From Paramicrosporidium saccamoebae (Eukaryota; Rozellomycota): a DNA stretch of 64,000 nucleotides. Shown here one piece after another: positions 50,354 through 58,938 of this stretch (its first letter is position 1; each line of letters opens with the position of its first letter). The stretch is taken from assembly GCA_002794465.1 (NCBI GenBank), contig MTSL01000041.1, forward strand, positions 47,113-111,112, written 5' to 3'. The translations under genes were made by a program, and so were the position numbers. Below the pieces are notes generated by a model. The model saw only the letters and a program-made list of their open reading frames with translations, was not told the origin of the DNA and ran no database searches.

Positions 50354-52551
50354 ATGAAAGGCGGCATGATGTTGGAAATCCAGGAAATGGAATATTTTGC
50401 CCAACAAATTGATGAGGATGCTGGTCCATCCATGAGGGCATCGCAGGTGGATCTGTTTCATAAGTCTGCATTCGCTGAGCAGAATATTTCGACAGACGAG
50501 CCTATGGTGTTGTTGGAAGGATGCACACTTTCTGGAGAACCTGTGCAATTCAGGGCCCGGCGTACTCTCTCCTCCCAGCCGACCAAGAACGACAATGACA
50601 GACTGGCCACGCCATTTTATCAACTTCTTCGAAAAGTTGAGAATCAAAGGGATATTCCCTCAGTAACGGCCAAGACCACCACTCATAGACTTGAGGAAGA
50701 GCTGTGGACCGATAAATACCATCCGAAGCGATTTATTGATCTTATCGGTGCCGATCGCGGAAATTTAGAAGTGCTCCAATGGGCTACGCAATGGCGAAAT
50801 CACATTGAACGCAGTGAACCGCCCCCCGAAAACAAATTGCTTCTGATTAGCGGTCCCCCGGGGCTGGGAAAGACTACCCTCGCCCATGTGGTGGCACAGA
50901 CGGCTGGCTTCCAGCTGGTGGAAATTAACGCCAGCGATGAGCGGACAGGCGATCTGGTGGTGAACAAAATTGAGGCGGCAATCAGGGCAAATTCAATGCT
51001 TCCAGGAAGGAAGCCGAATCTGCTGGTTATCGACGAAATTGACGGGGCAGCTGCAGGGTCTTCCGAAAAGAGCCTTATAGCCCATCTTGTAAAGATTGCA
51101 ATGCCAGCCGCCACAGACGGCGAGAATGACGACGGACCGACGAAAAAGAAGAAGAGAAAAATAATGTCCTTGAGACGGCCAATTATTTGCATCTGCAACG
51201 ATCTTTACGTTCCTGCTCTAAGGCCCCTGCGGAACATTGCCCAAGTGATCACAATGCGGCGGCCAAACCAATCGGTTTTGACGGGACGACTGCGGGAAAT
51301 TTGCGATGCTGAAAAGCTAAAAGCCGAGAGCAAAGCATTGGCAGAGCTGGCTGATCGGATGGACTGTGATGTACGAGCTTCTCTGCATGCACTCCAATTT
51401 ATCACCCGACAGCATCCTGGCCCCATCACGGCAGCAAAGTTGACAAAGTCGCTGTCAGGGATGAAGGATGCGAACAATACGACGTTTGCCGTTTATGACT
51501 CTATCTTTCATGCCGATTCACGAGCCAAGGGTGCTGCAAGCACCGTTCTGGAAAAGATTCAGAGCCATGGAGAATACGATAGGCTGACAATGGGGGTTTT
51601 TGAATTGTATCCACAGTGCAAATTTTACGATGACACGCGACTCAGCAAGGTAAATGACGCTTTGGACTGGTTTGCATTTTCGGACCAGTGTCACAAATTT
51701 TCCCTTGATGAGCGATTTTCGTCATACCAACCATATGCACTCGTAAAGACGTCGCATCTGTTTGCTGCGCCTGTAAATCCATCCCTCAAGTTCCCAAGGA
51801 TAGACTACGAACAGCATATGAAGACCACTGCTAATTCGCAAAATTTGGCGAGTTATATTTCAGGATTGCCCCCGATTATCCGGGCCGGACGAGCGGCATC
51901 CGATCTGGCGATGGAGCGGGTTCCAACTGTGGTAAAATTGGTCACGCCCAACTTGAGAATTGTACCAGCACATTAGTTTATAATCTTTAGGCTAATCCGC
52001 AATTGCTAAAGCCAGAGGAGAGGCAACGCCTGGAGCGGATTGTGCAAGTCATGTTGGGCAATGGTCTGACCTATCGTCAAGAACGCCGGTCTGACGGGCT
52101 ATATGATTTCAACCTTGAGCCGTAAACCTAATAATGTTTTTCATATCCTAGGCCGATTGATGCACTTGCCTGTTTCAACAAAGCAGAAAAGTCGTTGAGC
52201 GGACATGAGAATGCTGTCCGACAAATGATTGCGAGTCAGATCGAGGCGGCCAAGATCAAGTCCATTGGGCATGTCCCCAACAGCACTGTTGGCACGGGCC
52301 GCAGTGCAGAATTACTAAAGGCGTACGCAGGAATGTCGATTGTGGCGGTTGCGCCTCCAGCAAAGACTGTTGTGAAGCGAGACTTCTTTGGGAGAGCAGT
52401 CCAAAAACCGCCCAGCCCCGCCAATAACCAATCCGCCACTGAAATGCAAGTCGATGCAATGCCACCAATATGGTTTAAATATAATGAAGGCTACTCCAAC
52501 GCCGTACGGAAGACAATCCGCATCCAAGATCTCTTTCGAATAAATATGTAA
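50354..52551 (+). CDS. CTF18: Alternative clamp-loader large subunit CTF18
   Basis: Three exons, 50354-51961, 51991-52121 and 52152-52551, with introns of 29 and 30 nt, giving 712 aa. The AAA+ module starts near residue 115 (LWTDKYHPKRFIDLIG). Walker A is GPPGLGKTT and Walker B LLVIDEID, followed by NDLYVPALRPLR and the sensor region. An insert with KKKKRK precedes sensor 1. The C-terminal exons restore the CTF18-specific YRQERRSDGLYDFNLEPPID and the end IWFKYNEGYSNAVR, which binds Dcc1-Ctf8 and DNA polymerase epsilon. The complex loads PCNA and supports sister-chromatid cohesion. ATG 50354 or 50366 are both possible. Confidence 0.93.
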
Positions 52552-52856
52552 AGCGCTGAACCAGGGATATGGGATCATGAGGGAGTCACGAGGAATTCAT
52601 GAGGGAGTCACGAGAAATCCATGAGGGATTCTCTCTCGCCTATGAATCCAAGATAGAGGTTTATTATAGGTTCTATTGTGAGAAATTTATGAAAAGTCTC
52701 CTCATCTCTACGGGTCAATGATTCTTTCATGTCCATAGATCAAATATTCTCTCGTAAATACAAATCAGGGCCCTTCAGCCGTTACTATAACCCCTATTTT
52801 CTTTTCTTTTCTAGTTTTCATTGGCTGACACCCACGGAAGACAACTTGACAATAGT
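52552..52856. other. Spacer between CTF18 and V-ATPase c-subunit genes
   Basis: This 305-bp gap holds a 22-nt tandem repeat (52575-52632: TCATGAGGGAGTCACGAG units, about 2.6 copies). After it comes an AT- and pyrimidine-rich stretch ending in TTTTCTTTTCTTTTCTAG at about 52799-52814. That stretch could be a 3' splice site of a 5'-UTR intron, or simply promoter DNA. Confidence 0.5.
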
Positions 52857-53422
52857 ATGGCCTCGTTTGCTGGCTGTCCACCTTATGCGCCATTCTTTGG
52901 ACTGGCAGGCTCTTCTCTTGCCATGAGTCTGTGCTGTAAGCCGTATAGTGTTGTCTAATATCTAAGGTGTGGCGTCTGCCTACGGAACGGCGAAAGCAGG
53001 CACGGCTATCGCGGCTATCAGTACAGTGAGTCCTGCATCGGTTATGAAGTCACTGGTTCCCGTCATCATGGCCGGCATCCTCAATATTTACGGCCTCGTT
53101 ATAGCGTTATTCATTACCACCTCCAGTAATCCCCTCACCAGCGTCACTCATCTCTGTTTTAGTGGATTCAAATCGATCCTATACACTTTTCGCCGGTTCT
53201 CTCGATTTAGCGGCTGGGCTGATGGTCGGCTCGGCGTCCCTGTGTTCCGCCTGGGCTATCGGTGTTCTCGGCGATGCGGGAGTACGTGCCATCCCGAAGC
53301 AGCCTCGTTTGTTCGTTGGAATGGCGCTCATTCTTGTCTTTGCGGAAATGTTGGGACTATTTGGGTTGTTGCTGGCCATTGTAGCACATAGCAAGGCTGC
53401 CGAGTTTGGGACTTGTGGTTAA
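52857..53422 (+). CDS. VMA3: V-type H+-ATPase proteolipid subunit c
   Basis: Three exons, 52857-52935, 52967-53125 and 53163-53422, with introns of 31 nt (the only one here ending AAG) and 37 nt, giving 165 aa. Four helices as in Vma3/Vma11: [26 protein letters not shown], then [43 protein letters not shown], and the essential Glu in [13 protein letters not shown]. It forms the rotating proton ring of the vacuolar ATPase. It is closer to Vma3 than to Vma16, which has five helices. All catalytic features are intact. Confidence 0.93.
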
Positions 53423-53520
53423 ACAAAGCAGTAAATAGCGTTAGATACAGTTGGTCGTTTTCAAATTTCCATACACTACCAAATTTTGTTGAGATAAATT
53501 TAATTACACAATTCCGTAAA

Positions 53521-53833
53521 ATGCAATTCGGAGGGGGCTCTTCTTGCCATTATCACTACCCTCCTCCCTCTATACTCCGTTCTTGGTGCCCGCCGCAAAC
53601 ATCTCTATCACAGCAACAAGCACAAGGAAGGAGATGAAGCTTTAGATGTTGTTGGTGGGAAAATTGATGGGGCTATGGTCTGTGCTGTGAGACGCGCAGT
53701 TCAAATAGGGAGCTGGCCGGAATTCACCACAGAAAAGGTAGAGGCAAATAGACTGGTAGGGAAGAAAATGGCAACCAAGTCCCTCTATAACGTTGTCCAG
53801 AATAAAGCAAACCCTTTATTGATGCCCGACTAG
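53521..53833 (+). pseudogene. Frame-broken, short member of secreted MQFG family
   Basis: ATG at 53521 opens MQFGG, as in the next gene. The hydrophobic signal-like stretch (LLAIITTLLPLYSVL) lies in the +1 frame, which then stays open for 98 codons to the stop at 53831-53833. The two frames meet at a run of five G at 53533-53537. One G too many would explain the break, either as a real mutation or an assembly error. The downstream frame contains RKHLYHSNKHKEGDEA and VGGKIDGAMVCAVRRAV, which aligns with RKLVHN-KCKNGGEIA and VGGHIDKRMIRTVKRAI of the intact gene at 54197. It ends about 155 residues earlier than its neighbour. No GTA..TAG intron that fixes the frame was found. Confidence 0.6.
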
Positions 53834-54196
53834 GGGGTAGGTGCAATGATCCTATAGTCGGAGATTTAAGTGTATTTATCAGGTCCCTGTTTATGTCAGA
53901 CTGCATCTAGAACTTGAAGCTAAAACAAGATGATATTATTGTACAGTCAATAACAGGGTGCACAATGATACTGGAAGGGACGACATGTTTACGTTCAATC
54001 AGAAAGCCGAGTGGCTTTTTGGATTTCCAAACACGGGAAATTTAGCATCAATATGGGATTATTGTGGCCAAAAGCGACTGGAAGGCGGCTAATATGCGCG
54101 CTTACATACAATATCTGTCTAATTACCCGATTCCAGCTAATTACCAATTTCTGCACAGCGCCCTATAAAGGATATTCAGTACCCCGCTCCCGCAGA
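53834..54196. other. Promoter region of the secreted basic protein gene
   Basis: This 363-bp gap contains TATAAAG at 54174-54180, only 17 bp before the ATG at 54197. If it acts as a TATA box the mRNA would start at or inside the start codon. It may instead be a chance match. The frame of the downstream gene is open back to 54011, but that stretch lacks ATG and has no recognisable sequence. Nothing else is seen. Confidence 0.35.
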
Positions 54197-54970
54197 ATGC
54201 AGTTCGGAAAGTTTCTGCTCGTCGCCGCTACCGCCGTCCTCTCCTTGTGCACCATTGCTGAGGCTGTTGGTCACAAGTCTCACCATCGTAGCCACAAGTC
54301 TCGTCATCGCGGTCACAAGTCTCGCCATCGTGGCTGGCGCAAGCTCGTCCACAACAAGTGCAAGAACGGAGGTGAAATCGCAGTGGCCGTCGGTGGACAT
54401 ATTGATAAGCGCATGATTCGCACTGTGAAGCGTGCGATCAAAAAGGGACATAAAGATCTGACCTTGGTAATTAATGGACGCGATCTTGCCAAGCCCTCCA
54501 ACCGCAAGAACAAGCGCCGCAATGTCTCCTTTGTCAAGGATGTTGCCAAGTATGTCTCGTTTGCCCTCCTTCCCTGGAACACTAAGCGCAATCTCCGTGA
54601 CATGAAGTTCCGCCGGCTCCATAGACTGTATCACAGGTCTGGAAGGGCTATTGAAAAGGTCATTGGAACTCGTCCTTTGGTTGCCCATCTGCCCGTCAGT
54701 CTGATTAAGAAGAGACGCGTCAAGTACCTGAGCCGCAAGGGGTTGATCATCTTGGGTAACACCACTCACTTCACCAACCCGAAGAAGGATCTGGCCAGAA
54801 AGACCTTTATTGCTCTCCAAACTCCTCGTGTCCATCACTTTAGCAAGCTTCTCCGAGATGCAAACAAGGCCATGCTTGATACCGTCTCTCTAGCCACTTG
54901 CTTGAATAAGAGAATCTATAAGGGTGGACTGGAAAATGAAGACGCCGATAATGCTGAAGCGGAGAATTAG
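54197..54970 (+). CDS. Secreted, highly basic protein of an undescribed tandem family
   Basis: 257 aa. A classical signal peptide (MQFGKFLLVAATAVLSLCT, cleavage near IAEA) is followed by three exact-length 7-residue repeats HKSxHRx (residues 26-46; 21-nt DNA repeats from 54272). Then comes a domain with KNGGEIAVAVGGHIDKRM and TVKRAIKKGHKDLTLVINGR. Lys, Arg and His make up roughly a third of the mature chain, with several NLS-like clusters (RKNKRRN; KKRRVK), and the end is acidic (ENEDADNAEAEN). Only two Cys are present. Codons are strongly biased toward C-ending forms, like NOP56 and STE24, which suggests high expression. Secretion with nuclear-type signals would suit a wall or matrix protein, an antimicrobial cation, or a host-directed effector; none is shown. 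An L7Ae/ribosomal identity was rejected. Confidence 0.75.
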   Translation: MQFGKFLLVAATAVLSLCTIAEAVGHKSHHRSHKSRHRGHKSRHRGWRKLVHNKCKNGGEIAVAVGGHIDKRMIRTVKRAIKKGHKDLTLVINGRDLAKPSNRKNKRRNVSFVKDVAKYVSFALLPWNTKRNLRDMKFRRLHRLYHRSGRAIEKVIGTRPLVAHLPVSLIKKRRVKYLSRKGLIILGNTTHFTNPKKDLARKTFIALQTPRVHHFSKLLRDANKAMLDTVSLATCLNKRIYKGGLENEDADNAEAEN

Positions 54971-55323
54971 TCACGGTAATTGAAAACATAGGTGGCATAC
55001 CAAGTAATAATATGAGTGCATTTTGTCTATTAGTAGTAGTGGTGATGGTGGTGGTGATGATAGGTGCTAGTGTTTAGTACCGCTTCACTCGTCGTCTGCG
55101 CTACCTGTTGGTTATCGGTGGTCCATCACTAGTATTTATTAGCCATCTTCCATCACTAATCCTCACCCCTAACACCCATCACTAATCTTCACCCTTAATA
55201 CCCATCACTAATATTTATTAATTATTATCTATTAAACATCACCTATTATCGGTCGGACAATGTCCCAAAAAAGACCGGACTGGTTCAATTTGCCACTTTA
55301 GTGACTTTGGTAGACTCTTCGCA
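54971..55323. other. Spacer with CATCACTAAT-type repeats
   Basis: A 353-bp gap. A GGTGGTGATGGTGG run lies at about 55039-55065. From about 55122 to 55227 units of CCATCACTAATCYTCACCCYTAAYA (about 25 nt) recur four times, decaying into AT-rich TATTTATTAATTATT. No gene is seen. Confidence 0.55.
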
Positions 55324-56319
55324 ATGCTGGGTGGCCATAGCAGAACAAGTTCCGTGGATAGCGTCAGTTCGATAGAGTCACACGATCGGCTACAAAAGGA
55401 CATTCAAGATGTTCGTCTCGCCGTCATCAAGATCTCCAACATTTCATGGGATTTGACCAGCGGCGATGTCATGGATTTTCTAGAGTCGGTGCCGGTGCAG
55501 AAGCACTACATTCACATTCCAATTGACAGATCCACTGGAAAAACAAAGGCCGACATGTTTGTGGAGCTGTCGTCTATGGTGGAAGCTATCAAGTGCATGG
55601 CAAAGTACAACAAGCGGATTCTTAAGGGAAGGGCGGTGACGGTGAGTCTGTCCTCTTTGGAAGAACTCAATTCGGTCCACTTTCCCCCTGTGGCTGTGGG
55701 TGGCGATTTTCTTAGTCAAGCAGAGGCTGTGTCATTGGTAAACATTTGCCGCAACTACAAAGTAAGCCACAAAACAGTCAGCTGACTTCCTAATTAGGCA
55801 CACTTTTCGAGAAAATGCGCTGAACGCCCCTTTGAACATGTCATTAGCATCCTACGATTGGCCCCTTGGTATCAGATGGAACATTTCATGACAGACCGCC
55901 TCTTTGCCGTTGTATCCTCAACCGTCGACGCTCTCTCGGAACATCTCGCGCGACCCTCTGCATCCACTGGCAAGATGACCCCCAATGGAAGCCCCGCCAC
56001 CCCAAACTCACTGTTGCCAAGTACCCAGCTTAGCACCGACCTACTTGACCGTTTGTTGACAGCCACGGACCGCTTCCCGGCCTTCACGCCACACCAAAAA
56101 ATGGCCGTCCAGCGGGTCGCCGAACGAAAGCCGCGCTTTGGAGAGCCAATTCCGCTGATGGTGGAGCCCAAGCCGGCCAGACACTTGCGGAGGTCCTCCA
56201 TTGATCGAATCCTGGAAGAACTGGACACAGGAACCAAAAGGACAGAGGCAGTGGATAGGCTATTTAAGAATGCGTTTGACCAGATTATGCTATCGTCCGT
56301 GAATTCAAACAGCGACTAG
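55324..56319 (+). CDS. RRM-domain RNA-binding protein
   Basis: Two exons, 55324-55761 and 55798-56319, around a 36-nt intron (GTAAGC..TTAG), 319 aa. A Ser-rich leader (residues 1-25) precedes one RRM at about 28-112: LAVIKISNISWDLTSGDVMDF as RNP2-like, then KTKADMFVELSS as RNP1-like with Met-Phe. A helical segment across the junction (VNICRNYKAHFSRKCAERPF, then EHVISILRLAPW) is a conserved adjunct seen after RRMs in some fungal proteins. The C-terminal half is Ser/Pro-rich with KPARHLRRSSIDRIL. No gene name can be given; the substrate is presumably mRNA. Confidence 0.72.
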
Positions 56320-56460
56320 TAACTTATTTCATAACAATGTAAATATTTATCCTTGGCTGTGTGTGATCCTTTACTGTAAATTTGTAACTCCTCCGCACAT
56401 TCATTATTAATGATACAGCATTCGTTTATTAACACCAATATTTGCATAAACGCACACTAT

Positions 56461-56655
56461 TTAACCGGTTGCGTTTTTTCCTACCGGCTTCTCCGCACTG
56501 GCAGAGCCCGCTTGGTTCTCCTTATTCCCAGGGCCTAACCAGTGCAGGAAGGCTTCCTGGTCTTCCGGCTCCCATCTCTGCGACCCCCGAGTCGCGTGTC
56601 TTCTCTCAATGGACGAACCCTTCAATAGTAGTCTGTAGAAATCACGCATCCCCAT
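56461..56655 (-). CDS. Small ORF with LYR-like start, doubtful
   Basis: 64 aa with ATG at 56655. It begins MGMRDFYRLLLKGSS, vaguely like an LYR motif of mitochondrial assembly factors, and then turns polar (WEPEDQEAFLHWLGPGN). An 80-aa ORF covers the same place on the + strand. It is convergent with the RRM gene. No family is recognised, so coding is uncertain. Confidence 0.25.
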   Translation of the reverse strand: MGMRDFYRLLLKGSSIERRHATRGSQRWEPEDQEAFLHWLGPGNKENQAGSASAEKPVGKNATG

Positions 56656-57266
56656 CCATTCAACCGCCGAATAAAAACAAATAACCTGATTTTCCGTAGA
56701 CTAACTATTGTGGGGTGTTGGGACAATGGGGCGCTCGCAAGATGAGCGATTGTTAGTTGGTATACGCCAGATCAAGCATGATGGGTGTTAAACACTATTC
56801 GCTTGCTATTGGCGAGTCCAACTCAGATGGAGATCTCGCAATCCAGCGTGCTTAAGGATGGCTACCTATGCCACATATCTTAGTAAAACTGATTCGCTCA
56901 TTAACAATGGGTCTGTTAAACAGTAGCCGCTTAGGACTGATAATCCTGATAGGTATAAAGCATGAGAGCAATGACTTATAATGGCGTCTTTAATAACAAC
57001 AAATTCCCGCTTCGCGCACTGAAAGGCCCTGCTAAGCAATATCTGCCTATAATTGGTAATTCTGATAGTTGTTGCCTCACATGGGAGTGACAGTTCATAA
57101 TGACGCCTTTGGTAGTAACCCTCTCACATCCGCTCTCACGCACTAAAGGGGGTCTTGCTATCAACCTCACAATGATAGTACAAGTGGCGCGACTCGAATT
57201 GTTGACAGTTGGTGCAATTCCTAAACGGCGTCCCATTGGTCAAAGTGCTCGGACGCCTCTGCGATC
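56656..57266. other. Long spacer with a diverged internal duplication
   Basis: A 611-bp gap upstream of STE24. Two related segments, 56973-57040 and 57092-57165, share TAATGGCGTCTTTAATAACAAC / TAATGACGCCTTTGGTAGTAAC and CGCGCACTGAAAGGCCCTGC / CACGCACTAAAGGGGGTCTTGC. Smaller words (TGTTAAACA, GATTCGCTC, GCTTGCTATTGGC) also recur at 56780-56930. I found no tRNA B-box and no ORF of note. Confidence 0.45.
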
Positions 57267-58598
57267 ATGCTAACGCCATCCATCCTCTCCGATACAGTCC
57301 GCAAATACCTTTCAACTCCAGAGTCCATCTGGTACGCACTTTTCACCGTGATGAATGTGCTGTTTCTATTCGACTTGTATGTCGATTGGCGCCAACACAC
57401 GGTGATTTCTAATCCGAAACGACCCAAAGAGTTGAGCAAACTCTGTACTGAGGAAGAATACGCAAAGTCTCGTGAGTATAATGTGGACCGCTCTCGCGTG
57501 TCGCTATACGAAAAAGTGTATAACCACATTCTTGGCCTCGCTACTTTATTTATTGCGGTCCCATGGATTTGGAAATTCACAGGAAACTATATGACCAATC
57601 GCCTTGGATTTACCTCTGACTCTGAAATTACCCACTCTGCCTTGCATCAGGTTGTGGTGACCATCATCTCTGCGCTTCAGCCCCTTCCCGTCTCAATCTA
57701 CCGCACCTTTTGGCTAGAGAGAAAGCATGGCTTCAATAAGACAACTGTCCGCACCTTTGTCATGGACCTGATCAAGGGAGTCTTGCTTGGCCTCATTCTT
57801 GGAATTCCCTTCACGTTAGTATTTTTGTGGGTGATTAAGAGGACGGGAAACTACTTTGTCGTTGCCACTTGTGCCGTCACTCTGGTTATTCAAATGCTCA
57901 TGGTGCTCATCTATCCTACTCTCATCGCCCCCCTCTTTAACAAGTTTACCCTTCTCGAGGAGGGCGAGCTGAAGAGCAAAATTAGTGCTTTGGCTAATCG
58001 AATCAACTTTCCTCTCACCAAAATCTTTGTTATCGATGGGAGTACCCGCAGTACCCACTCTAACGCTTACTTTTTTGGGTTCTACAAGAATAAGCGGATT
58101 GTCCTTTTCGATACTTTGATTGAACAAATGTCCAGCGAAGAAGTGGCTGCCATTGTTGGGCATGAACTCGGCCACTGGGCCCATAACCACATGCTCCATG
58201 GCCTGATCCAGACGCAACTGAATATTCTTTGGATGTTTTCCCTCTTTGGCCTCGTGATGAATTATGAGCCCCTCTACGCTGCTCTCGGCCTTTCGGATCG
58301 TCCCTTGGTTATTGGCATACTGCTATTTTCTCAGCTCATCTCTCCCCTGGGTATGATTGCCAACTTGTTCATGACTTGGCACAGTCGTTGCCGTGAATTC
58401 CAGGCCGATCGTTATGCGATTGATCTCGGTTATGGAAACGTCCTGCCTACTGCCATCATAAAACTCTACAAAGAAAACAAGAGTCTTGTCCACCCCGACT
58501 GGCTCTACTCGATGATGCATTATAGCCATCCTCCCCCATCCGAACGCGTAGCCGCCATGCATTCTTACTCTTCAAAAGTTTCAAAAAGGACACACTAG
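57267..58598 (+). CDS. STE24: CAAX prenyl protease STE24 (M48 metalloprotease)
   Basis: 443 aa with seven hydrophobic helices. Zinc site HELGHW at about 296-301, and the third ligand region EFQADRYAIDLGY at about 378-390. Other family blocks: DGSTRSTHSNAYFFGFY, KRIVLFDTLIEQ, FWLERKHGFNKTT near the cytosolic entrance, and SHPPPSERVAAM near the end. The enzyme removes the last three residues of farnesylated CAAX proteins and trims a-factor-type pheromone precursors, in the ER and inner nuclear membrane. Intact and intronless, with codon bias indicating strong expression. STE12 and CDC24 in the same window are pathway partners in yeast mating, but they are unlinked by regulation here. Confidence 0.95.
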   Translation: MLTPSILSDTVRKYLSTPESIWYALFTVMNVLFLFDLYVDWRQHTVISNPKRPKELSKLCTEEEYAKSREYNVDRSRVSLYEKVYNHILGLATLFIAVPWIWKFTGNYMTNRLGFTSDSEITHSALHQVVVTIISALQPLPVSIYRTFWLERKHGFNKTTVRTFVMDLIKGVLLGLILGIPFTLVFLWVIKRTGNYFVVATCAVTLVIQMLMVLIYPTLIAPLFNKFTLLEEGELKSKISALANRINFPLTKIFVIDGSTRSTHSNAYFFGFYKNKRIVLFDTLIEQMSSEEVAAIVGHELGHWAHNHMLHGLIQTQLNILWMFSLFGLVMNYEPLYAALGLSDRPLVIGILLFSQLISPLGMIANLFMTWHSRCREFQADRYAIDLGYGNVLPTAIIKLYKENKSLVHPDWLYSMMHYSHPPPSERVAAMHSYSSKVSKRTH

Positions 58599-58938
58599 TG
58601 TGATAAATTATATGATATCTATGTGTCGCGTAGTGGGGATAATACCACGGCCCAGTTTAGGCGAGAAGAGGAGGTTTGTTTACTGCTAATCCTAGGATAG
58701 TATGAATACACATCGCACTGTCCTCAAATGCTCGGCCAATCGATACACCTTATCACACAAATATATCTTCTCTAAACTAGGGAAATATCCAACTAATCAA
58801 TCCTCTACATCACGTATGGACCTGCAAGAGTTAAAATGAAAGTGAATTAGAGATCAATCTTTTAATAGCGAGTCTTTACTACAAGCACAATTACTGAGAA
58901 TTTCAAACTTTATATATCACGCCCATCACTCATGGTTG
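58599..58938. other. Convergent spacer with dispersed repeat copy
   Basis: This 340-bp gap between the STE24 and MscS stops carries the second copy of the diverged element also found near 43601-43775 (GTCGCGTAGTGGGGATAATACC at 58625, CACTGTCCTCAA at about 58716, CTAATCAATCCTCTACATCAC at about 58794). The word GAGTCTTTACTACAA (about 58871) recurs at 62302 and 62361. No gene. Confidence 0.5.

Noticed and set aside
52729-52926. 65-codon ORF overlapping the V-ATPase c exon 1
   Set aside because: Different frame from a well-supported three-exon gene.
54176-54838. 220-codon minus-strand ORF
   Set aside because: Antisense shadow of the secreted basic gene, produced by its biased codon use; no recognisable domain.
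54197-54970. Ribosomal or L7Ae/NHP2-like protein
   Set aside because: Basic composition suggested it, but a clear signal peptide, HKSxHRx repeats and lack of the L7Ae motif argue against.
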